Assembly: GCA_016756695.1 (NCBI GenBank)
Contig: CP066701.1
Coordinates: forward strand, 490,001-554,000
Length of the DNA stretch: 64,000 bases
Origin: Heyndrickxia sporothermodurans
GTDB taxonomy: Bacteria; Bacillota; Bacilli; Bacillales; Bacillaceae_C
Direction of reading: 5' to 3'
Positions 7,939-17,445 of the stretch are shown here, in pieces; position 1 is the stretch's first letter; each line of letters begins with the position of its first letter. The position numbers and the translations under genes were made by a program. The notes under the pieces were generated by a model that saw nothing but the letters and a program-made list of their open reading frames with translations, had not been told where the DNA came from and made no database searches.

Positions 7939-9230
7939 TTAACTTGATTGCTTGTTTAATCGTTCAAGTTCTTCTTCTATTCTTGCCGGGTCAATTCGCT
8001 CAAACAACGGTTCTACACTCAACAATTGCTGCGATTGAACCTGGAATGGCTTCCAATTCACCTCCGTTATATTCAACATTTCCTTAACCTTTCCGCTTGA
8101 AAAAGGAAGAAACGGAGTTAAAATATGTGCTAAATTGGCAATCAGATACACACAGTTTGCAAGAGTTTGCTTACATGAATCGGGCGTATCATAAATTTGT
8201 TTCCACGGCTGTTGCTCATCAAAATATTTATTCGAAAACCTGATCACTTCGAACACTTTTTCCAAACCCTGCTTAAAGGAGAACTTCTCAATACAATGTC
8301 CTACTTCATCATATAGTTGCTCCACTTTATTTTGAATAAATGAGGAAATCTCCTTATCAGGTATTATCCCATCGAAAGATTTTTGAATAAATTTCAATGT
8401 CCGATTAACAAGATTCCCATACGCTCCCAATAATTCGCTATTATGACTATATATGAATTCTTTCCAAGAGAAATCAGCGTCACGACTTTCCGGTGCATTG
8501 ATCGTTAAAAAATATCGAATGGAATCTGGATTGTATCTTTCTAAAATATCTGGAACCCAAACTGCCCAATTTTTACTTGTGGACAATTTTTTCCTTTCTA
8601 ATGTCATGTATTCATTTGAAACAATATGCGTTGGCAGCGCTTTTTCTCCGATGCCGGACAAAATCCCTGGCCAAATAATCGAATGGAATGGAATATTATC
8701 TTTCCCATGAACGTAATAAGATGTCGCATCAGAATTCCAAAATGTTGAGTCATCATTATTTGTTTCTTTTGCCCATAGCTTACTTGCTGTGTAATATCCC
8801 GCCACTGCCTCAATCCAAACATAGATTTTCTTATCTTCATAGCCTTCAACCGGAACACTTACTCCGACAGGTAAATCCCTTGAAACTGCTCGATCCTGCA
8901 AACCTTCTTTTAAGTATCTTTTAGTCAATGAAATAGCATTTTCCCGCCAAAGTTTATTTTTTTCAGCTTCATGTGTATAGCTTTCTAATCTTTTTTGAAA
9001 AGAACTTAAAGCAAAATAAAAATGCTCCGTTTCTCTTGTTGTGGGTGGATTCCCACAAATTTTACATTTTCTATCCAGTAATTCAAGCGGTTCTAAAACA
9101 CTTGAACAAATATCACATTGATCTCCGCGTGCCTTTGCACCACAATGGGGACAAATCCCCTCAACATACCGATCAGGTAAAAATTGCTGATCATGTTCAC
9201 AATATGTTTGTTCAATTGTTTTTTTATAAA
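7939..9230 (-). pseudogene. metG: methionyl-tRNA synthetase, 3' part of split gene
   Basis: This is the central and C-terminal part of a class I MetRS. Next to the insertion it reads [16 protein letters not shown] and a zinc-binding knuckle [18 protein letters not shown] with CKICG; then [37 protein letters not shown] and the KMSKS-equivalent [12 protein letters not shown], followed by the anticodon-binding helices. The frame continues exactly where the N-terminal part (13214-13557) stops. The composite element at 9231-13213 separates the two. No C-terminal dimerisation domain is present. An essential MetRS must exist elsewhere. Confidence 0.9.
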
Positions 9231-9410
9231 TGAATGAATTTCATAATTCTTAGCCCTTGTGTATCAAGGGGTTTAAGAGATAAAAAAAGAAGTACCTCCC
9301 CAAATCTTGTATAATGGTAGTTGACCAGTAAGCCCCCATTCAAACAACGCATATAAATGATCAGCACCCCTTAGTACAATAATCGTATCAATTAAGGAGG
9401 TGCTTTTCCT

Positions 9411-9602
9411 ATGTCACAACAAAAACTAACAATCGTCCCCGTTTCAATACAACCAGAAAAAAATATTATAACATCCACAACTTCGAAAGATCCTTCAAAT
9501 AGCTTTTGCACAATCAAAATTGAAGCTGCTGAAATTTCCTTCTTCAACGGCGTAGATGAGCACATCATCCAAACGGTCATGAGGGAGTTGAAAAATCTAT
9601 GA
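9411..9602 (+). CDS. IS66 accessory protein (copy 1)
   Basis: A 63-residue small ORF preceding tnpB, with the SD AAGGAGGTG. Its TGA overlaps the tnpB ATG (ATGA). The identical protein is in copy 2 (44364). Small proteins at this position are usual in IS66 elements; its function is not known. Confidence 0.75.
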   Translation: MSQQKLTIVPVSIQPEKNIITSTTSKDPSNSFCTIKIEAAEISFFNGVDEHIIQTVMRELKNL

Positions 9603-9952
9603 AACATGATTATACCAGTGTAAAAAACATTTATATTATTTGCGGTAAAACAGATATGAGGAAGGGAATTGATGGATTAGCAACGCTAATTCAAGATTCT
9701 TTCGAACTTGATCCATATGGAGATTCTATTTTCCTTTTCTCTGGTTGGAGTAAAGACCGTTATAAATGTTTATATTTTGATGGCGATGGTTTCGCCATGC
9801 TTTATAAGCGACTAGATGGAGGAAAACTTCAATGGCCAAAAGATGAAAATGAAGTACGTAAACTTTCGCAACAGGAGGTTCGCTGGTTGTTAGAAGGGTT
9901 GTCCATTCAGCAACCAAAGGCCATTCAAAAATCACAAAAAGGAGTATTCTAA
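9599..9952 (+). CDS. tnpB: IS66 TnpB (copy 1, intact)
   Basis: A 117-residue protein with the TnpB signature: YIICGKTDMRKGIDGLATLI, DSIFLFSGWSKDRYKCLYFD, GFAMLYKRLDGGKLQWPK, EVRWLLEGLSI. It is required for IS66 transposition together with TnpC, though its role is unclear. This copy is intact, whereas the equivalent in copy 2 is frameshifted. Confidence 0.9.
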   Translation: MKHDYTSVKNIYIICGKTDMRKGIDGLATLIQDSFELDPYGDSIFLFSGWSKDRYKCLYFDGDGFAMLYKRLDGGKLQWPKDENEVRKLSQQEVRWLLEGLSIQQPKAIQKSQKGVF

Positions 9953-10054
9953 ACAAGCTAGAAATGTTGGTTTATAGCCATTTTCAACTTCGCTTTCTAC
10001 GTTAAAAATGTTATAATATAACTAACTTATGGTGAACGAAAAGTGGTGAAATAA

Positions 10055-11598
10055 ATGGTTAATACTTCTTCCAATAACAAGAATCCATATGGGAAATTAA
10101 TTCGACTTCTCGAAGAACAATTGGCTCATTCAAATCAACAAAACAAAGACTTATCGAAAAAGCTAGATCAATCAACTAAACAGATTGAAGCGCTAACTGA
10201 ACAAATTCGCCATTTAACAAAACTTTTATATGGATCGAAATCCGAAAAATCGAAATACAACGTACCAGATGGGCAAGGCTCATTATTTGATGATGACCCG
10301 GCTTTTAGCGAACCTGAGCACACAGAAGAACAAAGCCAACAGACAATCTCTTATACTGTTGTACGAAAAGTTAAATCAAAAAAACGAAATGATTCCTTGC
10401 ATGATGGTATTGAAGTAGAAGCTATTCACCATCATCCGAAAAATACAATCTGTGACTGTTGCCAAGGGCAAATGATTGAAATTGGTAGTACACTTGTACG
10501 TGAAGAAGCAAAATTTATTCCTGCAAAAATGATGAAAGTACAGCACATTGAACATGCGTATGAATGTAAAGACTGCAAAGTTGATTCATCACAGCCAGCA
10601 CAAATCAAACGCGGGAAAGCACCACAACCAGCGATTCAGCGTAGCATCGCAAGTCCTAGCGTACTTGCCAAAGTCATCTATGATAAATTTGCACAATATT
10701 TACCTCTTTACCGTCAGGTAAAGGAATGGAATCGCTATGGACTGAATACCAATGATAAAAACCTATCGAATTGGGTTATCCGTGTAGCACATGATTGGCT
10801 GTTACCTGTATACGAACGAATGAAAGAGTTGATGATGGCAAAATCGGTTTTGCATGTCGATGAAACATACGGACAAATTATCAACCGATCCGATGGGAAA
10901 TCTGGTAAAGCCAATGCGTATAATTGGGTGTTTCGAAGTGTGTGCCAAGCCTGGTAGTAACAATGACTCTCTTTCAAAGCGCATTATCTCGAGCTCGATC
11001 TGTCCTTGAAAGTTTTATTGAAGGCTTTTCTGGAACGATTGTGTGTGATGGTTATTCTGCTTATGATAAGTTGGAAGGCGTTAATTTCGCAAATTGTTGG
11101 GCGCATGTTCGTCGTTATTGGCTGAAAGCTGATAGCAAAAATGGTAGAATCGGTGTGAAATATTGTGATGATTTATATCGACTAGAAAGGCAATTTAAAC
11201 GTTTGTCTCCGAGTAAACGAAGAAAAAAACGTCAAAAGTACTCGAAGCCAATCGTGGAGGAATTCCTTCACTGGGTTGAAACATCACCATTTTACGGAAA
11301 AAATGCGTTAGCAAAAGCAAACTGAATACACATTAAACAGGGCAAATGGACTCAAATTATTCCTGAATGATGGGCGAATTGAAATGGATAATAATCCAGC
11401 CGAGAACGCCATCCGTCCCAACGTTATAGGAAGAAAAATTGGCTCTTTAGTGTAAGTGAAGCTGGTGCAAAAGCGAATGCCATCTGTTTAAGTATTGCTG
11501 AAACTGCCAAAAGTAACGGCGTTGATTTCTATGAATATATAAAGAAACTTTTACGGATTTACCAAATCTCGGCGTCCAACAAAACCCTGAAATTTTAG
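10055..11598 (+). pseudogene. tnpC: IS66 TnpC transposase (copy 1, frameshifted)
   Basis: A coiled-coil N-terminus (EEQLAHSNQQNKDLSKKLDQ), zinc knuckle CDCCQGQ ... CKDCK, and DDE core with SVLHVDETYGQI and IVCDGYSAYDKL. Against the intact copy 2 (45006-46547) the frame breaks at about 10941 (two extra bases, GTGTGCC for GTGCC), near 11324 (GCAAACTG for GCGACTG) and at a shortened A-run near 11440. The protein is therefore broken after residue ~296. Confidence 0.85.
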
Positions 11599-11782
11599 AT
11601 CAATACATGCCCTGGTCAAAAATGATTCAGGCAGAATGTAGCAAATAAATGAAATAGCCGTAATTCGATTAAAAAGTCAGAATTTACGGCTATTTACGAT
11701 GCGTACCGAAAGGTACACTTATTTTTTATAATTCGGGCTTACGTTGACCACAAACCATAAAAAGACTGGAGGAGTACTTCTT

Positions 11783-13134
11783 ATGACTATTATACGACAA
11801 CCTAGCCTATTTGGCATACAGGAATTATTTGACATGGAACCTACCCAAAAATATGAAGCCATTATTTCAGCGGTAGATTTGGATTCGATGTACCATCAAG
11901 TGGCGAAAAAATCACGGTTGGGTGCACCGGAAGAACTAAACTATGCGTACCATGATTATCTCCACCTTTGTAAGATACATAGAGCGCATCCCTACGATGA
12001 AGGATCTTATAAAACGTCTTCATGATGATCTAGCTTTTAAGTTAAATTGTGGCTTTTGGTTTCTGATCATGTGCCTTCAGAATCCTCCTATTCACGTCTC
12101 ATAACGAAATTGGAGGAAAGCGATATCCTTGAGAAAGAACAAGAAAAAGTGGTCCTCCAGGCTATTGCAGAAGGTTTCATCACGGATGATACAGTGGTAT
12201 TGATGCAACCCATTTTGAAGCACGAGACCAAGCGCTTGACCAAAAGAAGAAAAGCCAAAATCTGAACCCCAAAAACGTGGTCGGAAATCAAAAGATGAGC
12301 GTGACGGGTGGCTTAAAGAACAAGCTGAAACGGAAGCCAATTTACCTTTATATGATAGAAAAATTGTGTACAATTAGATGTTCCCCTAGCCGAACTACGT
12401 GCCGAAGTTCCCCAAGACCCTAAATGGGGCGTGAAAAAGAACTCAGAAGGACAAAATGTTTTTGGTTTGGCTACAAAGGTCATTTAGCCGTTGGTACATC
12501 AAGCCAATACATTCTACAGGCTCTTTTTTCATCTGGGAGTCTAAATGATGGTAAGGCGACTATCCCTTTACTGAAAGGAATTCAGGAACGCCTTCACCTT
12601 CCATTACGTTATCAAACAATGGATGCGGGCTATGACTATGAACCCATATACGAGCAGGTACATCGAATGGGACAACAATCCGTCATCGCGTATAATAAGC
12701 GAAATGAAGGGGAAATCATTGGCTATGATAAACACTTTGCCCCAACTTGTTTCAGAGAGCATTCTTATCGTTATGATAGTTTTGATCCTAAATATGAAAC
12801 ATTGAAATACACAAGACCAAAGGAATGCGCTGACTGTCCCTTAGCTAATGAAGGTATTTGCCAAAAGGTTTATAAAGTGAAAATCACTTCAGACCTTCGC
12901 AGATATACCGCACCAGCACGCGGGTCACAAGCATGGAAAAACATTTTCAAACGTCGTACTGCCGTAGAACGGGTTAATGCCTATCTGAAAGAATTCTTTC
13001 AACTGAACAATGTTCGCTATCGTACTGGGAAACGTGCAAAAATTCATTTTGACATGGTAACCCTTATTTATAATGCTTCAAAGTTAGCCGCAGACCGAAT
13101 TAATGTACAATTAAATCAGCAACAAGTAGCATGA
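11783..13134 (+). pseudogene. IS1182-type transposase (copy 1, frameshifted)
   Basis: ATG 11783 follows a GGAGG SD. MTIIRQPSLFGIQELFDMEP and the C-terminal half (GYKGHLAVGTSSQYILQALF, TMDAGYDYEPIYEQ, RTAVERVNAYLKEFF) are typical of IS1182-group DDE transposases. The frame breaks near 11947 (an extra T), 12057, 12203 (a G missing before GATGCA), 12236 and 12369. Copy 2 is also broken, but with different bases at several of the same sites. Confidence 0.85.
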
Positions 13135-13213
13135 TTTCTGTTTTTAAAAATATATTTTAGAAATTCTGTAGGATTCTGTATTTTTAAAAAGAGCAATTAT
13201 GAAATTGACTCAA

Positions 13214-13557
13214 ATAAGTCCCTTTTTAAGTAATTTCAAAAATATTTCTTGAACGATTTGATGGTGATGCGCTGTATCAGTTCTTGTGTAAACATCATAT
13301 GTGAATCCTAGTTTTGTAAAACAATCTTTGAATTCTTCATGATAACGATCAGCAATCTGTGTTGGTGACACACCCTCTTGTTTTGCTTTTATTGTGATCG
13401 GTGTCCCATTGCAGTCACTCCCCGAAACATACAAGACCTTTTCACCTTTTAAACGGTAATATCTAGCCAAAATATCCCCAGATAACAAACTAGATAGATG
13501 TCCAAGATGTAATGAGCCATTCGCATAAACCCAAGCACCGCCAATAAAAATACTCAT
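13214..13557 (-). pseudogene. metG: methionyl-tRNA synthetase, 5' part of split gene
   Basis: ATG 13555-13557 follows AAAGGAGG. It reads [20 protein letters not shown], containing the class I HIGH-type motif HLGH, then [20 protein letters not shown] and [20 protein letters not shown], ending LLKKGLI at the composite element. The next expected residues (YKKTIEQ) resume at 9230. A complete T-box leader lies upstream, so transcription is still controlled by Met-tRNA charging even though the gene is split. Confidence 0.9.
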
Positions 13558-13593
13558 AAATAAATCCTCCTTTATGTTTTTTTGTAAAAACAA

Positions 13594-13633
13594 AAAAACC
13601 CCGCCTTAACTGTAATCGTTAAGGACGAGGTTT
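13594..13633 (-). terminator. T-box leader terminator
   Basis: On the minus strand, AACCTCGTCCTTAAC pairs with GTTAAGGCGGGGTT, followed by seven T. The antiterminator uses the T-box sequence just upstream. Confidence 0.85.
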
Positions 13634-13850
13634 ATATTCCACGTGATACCACCTTATTTCGCAAATGGCTCACACCATTTGCCTCAGCAAGTACGGAGTA
13701 AACAAAGCTACTCTTATACTGTGACATTGATAACGAGTGTCAAAACTCGTCGTATCCTACTAAAACAAAAGTATGTTCAGTACGAAGCTCAGAGACCATT
13801 GTTCAAATGAATGTTTTTACTTCTTTTCAGCTACCGAAGCTCTCTGTCAA
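13597..13850 (-). promoter_or_regulatory. T-box riboswitch, methionine specifier
   Basis: On the minus strand, the 14-nt T-box region reads AGGTGGTATCACGTGG (13639-13654). The Stem I base runs from CAGAGAGCTTC to GTCTCTGAGCTTC. The specifier position, just before the 3' closing strand (GAACAATGGTCTCTG), shows ATG at 13797-13799, i.e. Met. It is followed by an intrinsic terminator AACC(C/T)CG-type stem (13597-13632) with a T-run. Uncharged tRNA-Met would switch on metG. Confidence 0.88.
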
Positions 13851-13936
13851 AAAACAAAGCATTTTACTTTTTCTCTTCATTGCCTTTGATTGTTAATAGT
13901 TTATTCAAAAAATTTTTGGATGTCAATCTGAAACTA

Positions 13937-14485
13937 TTATCTCATCAGATTAATAATTCCATACAAAACAACATCTTCGAACGAGTCGTTTTTATAAATA
14001 TGGTCTTTTAGGGTGCCCTCGTATATCATTCCACACTTTTTCATGATCTTTCCGGATGCGGGATTTGATTTAAAATGACGTGCATAAACCCGATGGTAAT
14101 CCTTCTCTTTAAAAACAAATTCGATTACTGCTTTAGCCGCTTCGGTTCCATATCCATTTCCCCAAAATTCTTCTCCAATCCAGTACCCCATTTCGCCATT
14201 TTTGTCTTGCTTATGGTTTGAAATACCGATCGCTCCAAATAGTTGTCCGCTATTTTTGTCTGTTATTGCAAATTCATACTTTCAATCCAATTCAAAGTTT
14301 TGCTCATGACTTGCTATCCATGTAAGCGCACATTCCAAAGTATAAGGATACGGTAAATTCGATGTGCTTTTGTATAGATTATAATTATTACACATGATGG
14401 AAACATTATTTGCATCAGATTCTTTAAATGGACGTAGAAGTAATTTATCTGTTTCTATCGTTTTTTCTGTTTTACTATAAATCAT
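13937..14485 (-). pseudogene. GNAT (RimJ-like) acetyltransferase with internal TGA
   Basis: ETDKLLLRPFKESDANNVSI at the N-terminus and GYWIGEEFWGNGYGTEAAKA plus the acetyl-CoA loop VYARHFKSNPASGKIMKKCG make this a RimJ/RimL-type N-acetyltransferase of 182 codons. The frame is continuous except for one TGA at 14282-14284 (ELD-stop-KYEFAITD), probably TGG in the ancestor. One substitution inactivates it, unless the base call is wrong. Confidence 0.85.
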
Positions 14486-14538
14486 TATTTTTCCCCCTCA
14501 AATAACTTTCTTCTTTCCCTATTTCATCATACGTCAAA

Positions 14539-15297
14539 TTAGATTAATTCTTTCAGACGTTTCATTGCTGAGTGAACGGTCAATCGATGGAAGGAAATGA
14601 ATTTACTTTTATAGATAACTCCATAGATGCCATAAGGTGTAGGCGAAAGTCTCAGCAGTTCTTCCCTGCTTTGTATGTCAATAATTTCTGCACGAATCCC
14701 GAGTTGGTTTGCTCCTTTAATCATATTTTCAGTCGCTATATCAACAAACGGACATTGTTGTGTACGAAGGATTGTTAAATTTTCAAAAGGTTGTAATCGT
14801 TCCTCCCAATCGTTTGGAAAATACGGATCAGGTGAATGCCCAAATTTATAAACAAGTAGTTCAAAACCATAAGGCGCAGTATCAACTTCAACGAAGTTAT
14901 TTTTTATAAAAATATCCTTACTTGGTGTCCAGGAAGTATCGGGATTCGTTACGACAATGACACCATCTTTCTTTTGTTCTTTTGCATCTTGGATGCATGT
15001 TTGGATTAATTTTGATGCATACCCTTTTCCTGTTATATTTACCCATAAGCAATGGATTACTAAATAATTTTCTCCATAGACAACGCGTGAAGAATATTCA
15101 ATCGGTGTGTATTCGATAAATCCTGCTGGTTTGTTATTTTCCATTAGTTTTATGTACTTTAACCCTTCATTAAGTCTTCCTGTTAGCCATTTGTTTTTAT
15201 TTATGTAGCCCGTGGAATTTGGTTTGCTACGTAGGCAATAACATCCTTGATCATCTAAATTTTCTTTATTTACCTGAATTAATTCAATCGTATCCAC
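14539..15297 (-). CDS. yoaP: YoaP-like GNAT acetyltransferase
   Basis: The N-terminal GNAT domain (GFIEYTPIEYSSRVVYGENY, CLWVNITGKGYASKLIQTCI) is fused to a C-terminal YoaP-type domain (LTILRTQQCPFVDIATENMI ... KFISFHRLTVHSAMKRL). This two-part layout and the length of 252 match B. subtilis YoaP. I start at GTG 15295-15297 because GGAGGGGGG lies at the right distance; the longer frame would translate through the SD. Substrate unknown. Confidence 0.82.
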   Translation of the reverse strand: MDTIELIQVNKENLDDQGCYCLRSKPNSTGYINKNKWLTGRLNEGLKYIKLMENNKPAGFIEYTPIEYSSRVVYGENYLVIHCLWVNITGKGYASKLIQTCIQDAKEQKKDGVIVVTNPDTSWTPSKDIFIKNNFVEVDTAPYGFELLVYKFGHSPDPYFPNDWEERLQPFENLTILRTQQCPFVDIATENMIKGANQLGIRAEIIDIQSREELLRLSPTPYGIYGVIYKSKFISFHRLTVHSAMKRLKELI

Positions 15298-15374
15298 TTT
15301 TTGTCCCCCCTCCAAATGCTAATTGTTTTGTTCAAATAAATTCCCTATTCGAAACCAAAATTCCTCCTACTAAA

Positions 15375-15409
15375 TGAAAAACAGACAATGTTGCATTGAC
15401 TGTTTTTTT
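15375..15409 (+). terminator. hairpin with T-run, orphan
   Basis: AACAGACAATG pairs with CATTGACTGTT (one mismatch), followed by T7, pointing rightward. No plus-strand gene is seen before it. Confidence 0.4.
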
Positions 15410-15569
15410 CAATCTATTTATTTTTCTTTTGTATAATCTAAAATTCTTAAGTTCCAATGTTTAAAAAACACTAACCTCAGTTCCGTTCTGTGGATATTAA
15501 ATGATCAAATCAATTAGATGTGGTTTTTTCATTATTTAATCGTTAAAAATATTTCTGTGATCCATAAAT

Positions 15570-16255
15570 CAAATTGTATGATCCACTAATCAAGTTTTAT
15601 GCGACACAAATTTGATTCTATGATCCACAAACCGAAAATCCACCGTTCGAAAAGGTGTTTATGATCCATAAATAACTTTCTATGATCCACTAATCAAGTT
15701 CCATGCGGCTCAAACTTGATTCTATGATCCACAAACTGAAAATTCTCCGTTCGAAAAGGTGTTTATGGTCCACAAATAACTTTCTATGATCCACTAATCA
15801 GGTTCCATACGGCTCAAACTTCATTCTATGATCCACAAACTGAAAATTCTCCGTTCGAAAAGGTGCCTTTGATCCACAAATCACTTTTTATGCTCCACTA
15901 ATCAAGTTCCATGCGGCTCAAACTTCATTCTATGATCCATAAACTGAAAATTCTCCGTTCGAAAAGGTGCCTTTGATCCACAAATCACTTTTTATGATCC
16001 ACTAATCAAATCCCATGCGGCTCAAACTTGATTCTATGATCCACAAACCAAAAATACACCGTTCGAAAAGGTGTTTATGGTCCACAAACGACTTTCTATG
16101 ATCCACTAATCAAATCCCATGCGGCTCAAACTAAATTCTATGATCCACAAACCGAAAATCCGCCGTTCGAAAATGTATTTATGGTCCACAAATGACTTTC
16201 TATGATCCACTAATCAAGTTCCATGCGGCTCAAACCAGATTCTATGATCCACAAA
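15570..16255. repeat. tandem array, seven 104-bp units
   Basis: The landmark CCACTAATCA recurs at 15583, 15687, 15791, 15895, 15999, 16103 and 16207, exactly 104 bp apart each time. Inside a unit the motif ATG(A/G)TCCAC or its variant ATGCGGCTC recurs at steps of about 21, 21, 41 and 21 bp. AATCAAGTT and AACTTGATT form a 9-bp hairpin in each unit, and GTTCGAAAAGGTG is constant. There are no unique spacers. A diverged array of the same period lies at 59760-60115. The stretch 15298-15569 holds no gene. Confidence 0.9.
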
Positions 16256-16304
16256 CACCAAAGACCAAATCAATTACGATTTGGCCTTATGAGTATTGAA
16301 CTAT

Positions 16305-17117
16305 TTAAGGATGTTCTGTTGCCCGGAAACCAAAGGATATATGATCCTGAACTGGAATCCACGCACCGATTCCTTGTGATGTAACGTTTTTAACGATAAT
16401 TTTCTTCTTTGTTCCTTTTAGTACGAGGTATACTTCCCCATACGTAACTTTTCCTTTTTCATTAATAGCGGGTGCATAGCCATACAAATACCCGAGTCGC
16501 TTAGCTGGTACATTGTAATAGTGATCTTTTTTCGTACCAGCACCGATAATCGTGTCAAAAGAAAGAGGTAATTGTGTTTTTTCCATTGCCTTCAGGAGCA
16601 TCATCTTTCGAACATCTTCTGATTTCGCTACTTTTGCTGTGAGCCCGCCCCTTACTGCTTTTTGAGATTCTTGTACGTAATGAATTTTGTAATTTGTTTT
16701 CCCTCCGCGATTATCAAAATAATTCGTATTAATTTTTTGATATTGCCAGTTTGGTGCGGTTTCAATTGAATCGTAATTAAGCGGCCATTCTCCTAAATAG
16801 ATCGTTGCTCGAAGACCTAAGGAGAATGGTGAATTATTTACAGATGTTTCGTTGAGCATTCGAATTAGGTTCGGGTTTTCAATTTTCACCTTTGATGTTT
16901 TGATAATTTTTTGCGTAAATTCACTTGGTTGTAAATAGGGCAAATCCTGTGTCGGATTCGGATACGTATTTTCTTTCGCTATGTCTAACACATGAGAAGG
17001 AATTTTCACTTGTTCCATTTTCTTAACAGATTGGTCAACCTTGTTATTTGCCATTGCAGATGGTGAAGCTGATAATAGGATTAATAAAAACACAAGAAGA
17101 ATTCGTTGCCATTTCAT
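16305..17117 (-). CDS. yfkD: YfkD-family secreted protein
   Basis: A 270-residue protein with an N-terminal signal peptide (WQRILLVFLLILLSASPSAM-A) and the YfkD body: KIPSHVLDIAKENTYPNPTQ, GLRATIYLGEWPLNYDS, NTNYFDNRGGKTNYKIHYVQ, GYAPAINEKGKVTYGEVYLV. In B. subtilis yfkD lies next to the ChaA/YfkE gene, as here. The role is unknown. A hairpin (ACCAAATC...GATTTGG, 16263-16285) lies past its stop. Confidence 0.85.
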   Translation of the reverse strand: MKWQRILLVFLLILLSASPSAMANNKVDQSVKKMEQVKIPSHVLDIAKENTYPNPTQDLPYLQPSEFTQKIIKTSKVKIENPNLIRMLNETSVNNSPFSLGLRATIYLGEWPLNYDSIETAPNWQYQKINTNYFDNRGGKTNYKIHYVQESQKAVRGGLTAKVAKSEDVRKMMLLKAMEKTQLPLSFDTIIGAGTKKDHYYNVPAKRLGYLYGYAPAINEKGKVTYGEVYLVLKGTKKKIIVKNVTSQGIGAWIPVQDHISFGFRATEHP

Positions 17118-17396
17118 ATTTGGAGTGCTCCTTTCTTACCCTTCAATGTTTTGTTCTTATTTTTTTCCGTTCCATTAATTATTATCCACTGTAAAAAAAT
17201 ATTTATTTTTTAAAAGAAATTGAATCTGAATATTTACAAATTTCAATTAGCGATATATACTATATTTAACTTATTTAAAAGGAGGGTCGTTAGCAGCACT
17301 TAGGCTCATAAAGGGGGAATGAATATAGAGGTAGTTCTCTGTAATCTTACTTTTTTTAAAAACCGTGCTGTAATTTTATATGAAAATTGAATGGTA

Positions 17397-17438
17397 AAAG
17401 CCTCTAAGCAAATGATTGATTGTGCTTAGAGGCTTTTT
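17397..17438 (-). terminator. intrinsic terminator of chaA
   Basis: AAAGCCTCTAAGCA pairs with TGCTTAGAGGCTTT across a 12-nt loop, with T-runs on both sides, directly after the chaA stop. The stretch 17118-17396 between yfkD and this site holds no convincing gene; a 24-codon frame at about 17320 has a badly spaced SD. Confidence 0.8.
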
Positions 17439-17445
17439 GTATTGC

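Larger units (their letters stand above)
9328..11742 (+). mobile_element. IS66-family element nested in IS1182-type element (copy 1)
   Basis: The ends are GTAAGCCC...GGGCTTAC, the typical GTAAGC-type termini of IS66, and the element is flanked by a perfect 8-bp target duplication GTTGACCA (9320-9327 and 11743-11750), the IS66 duplication size. It contains the accessory ORF, tnpB and tnpC. Length is 2415 bp. Confidence 0.9.
9231..13213 (+). mobile_element. composite element copy 1: IS1182-type element carrying a nested IS66 element
   Basis: The outer limits are fixed by comparison with the second copy at 44184-48160: sequence identity begins at TGAATGAATTTCATAATT and ends at AATTATGAAATTGACTCA. 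These form imperfect inverted repeats (right end reversed: TGAGTCAATTTCATAATT). Inside, the IS1182-type transposase occupies the right end and a complete IS66 element is inserted in its leader. The element interrupts metG; flanks share at most a 2-3 bp duplication. Confidence 0.85.

Noticed and set aside
15570-16255. CRISPR array
   Set aside because: Whole units repeat with no unique spacers, and no cas gene is present; the same holds for all other arrays in the window.
17320-17393. Plus-strand 24-codon frame after AAGGGGG
   Set aside because: SD touches the ATG (spacing 2), and the peptide has no distinctive features.
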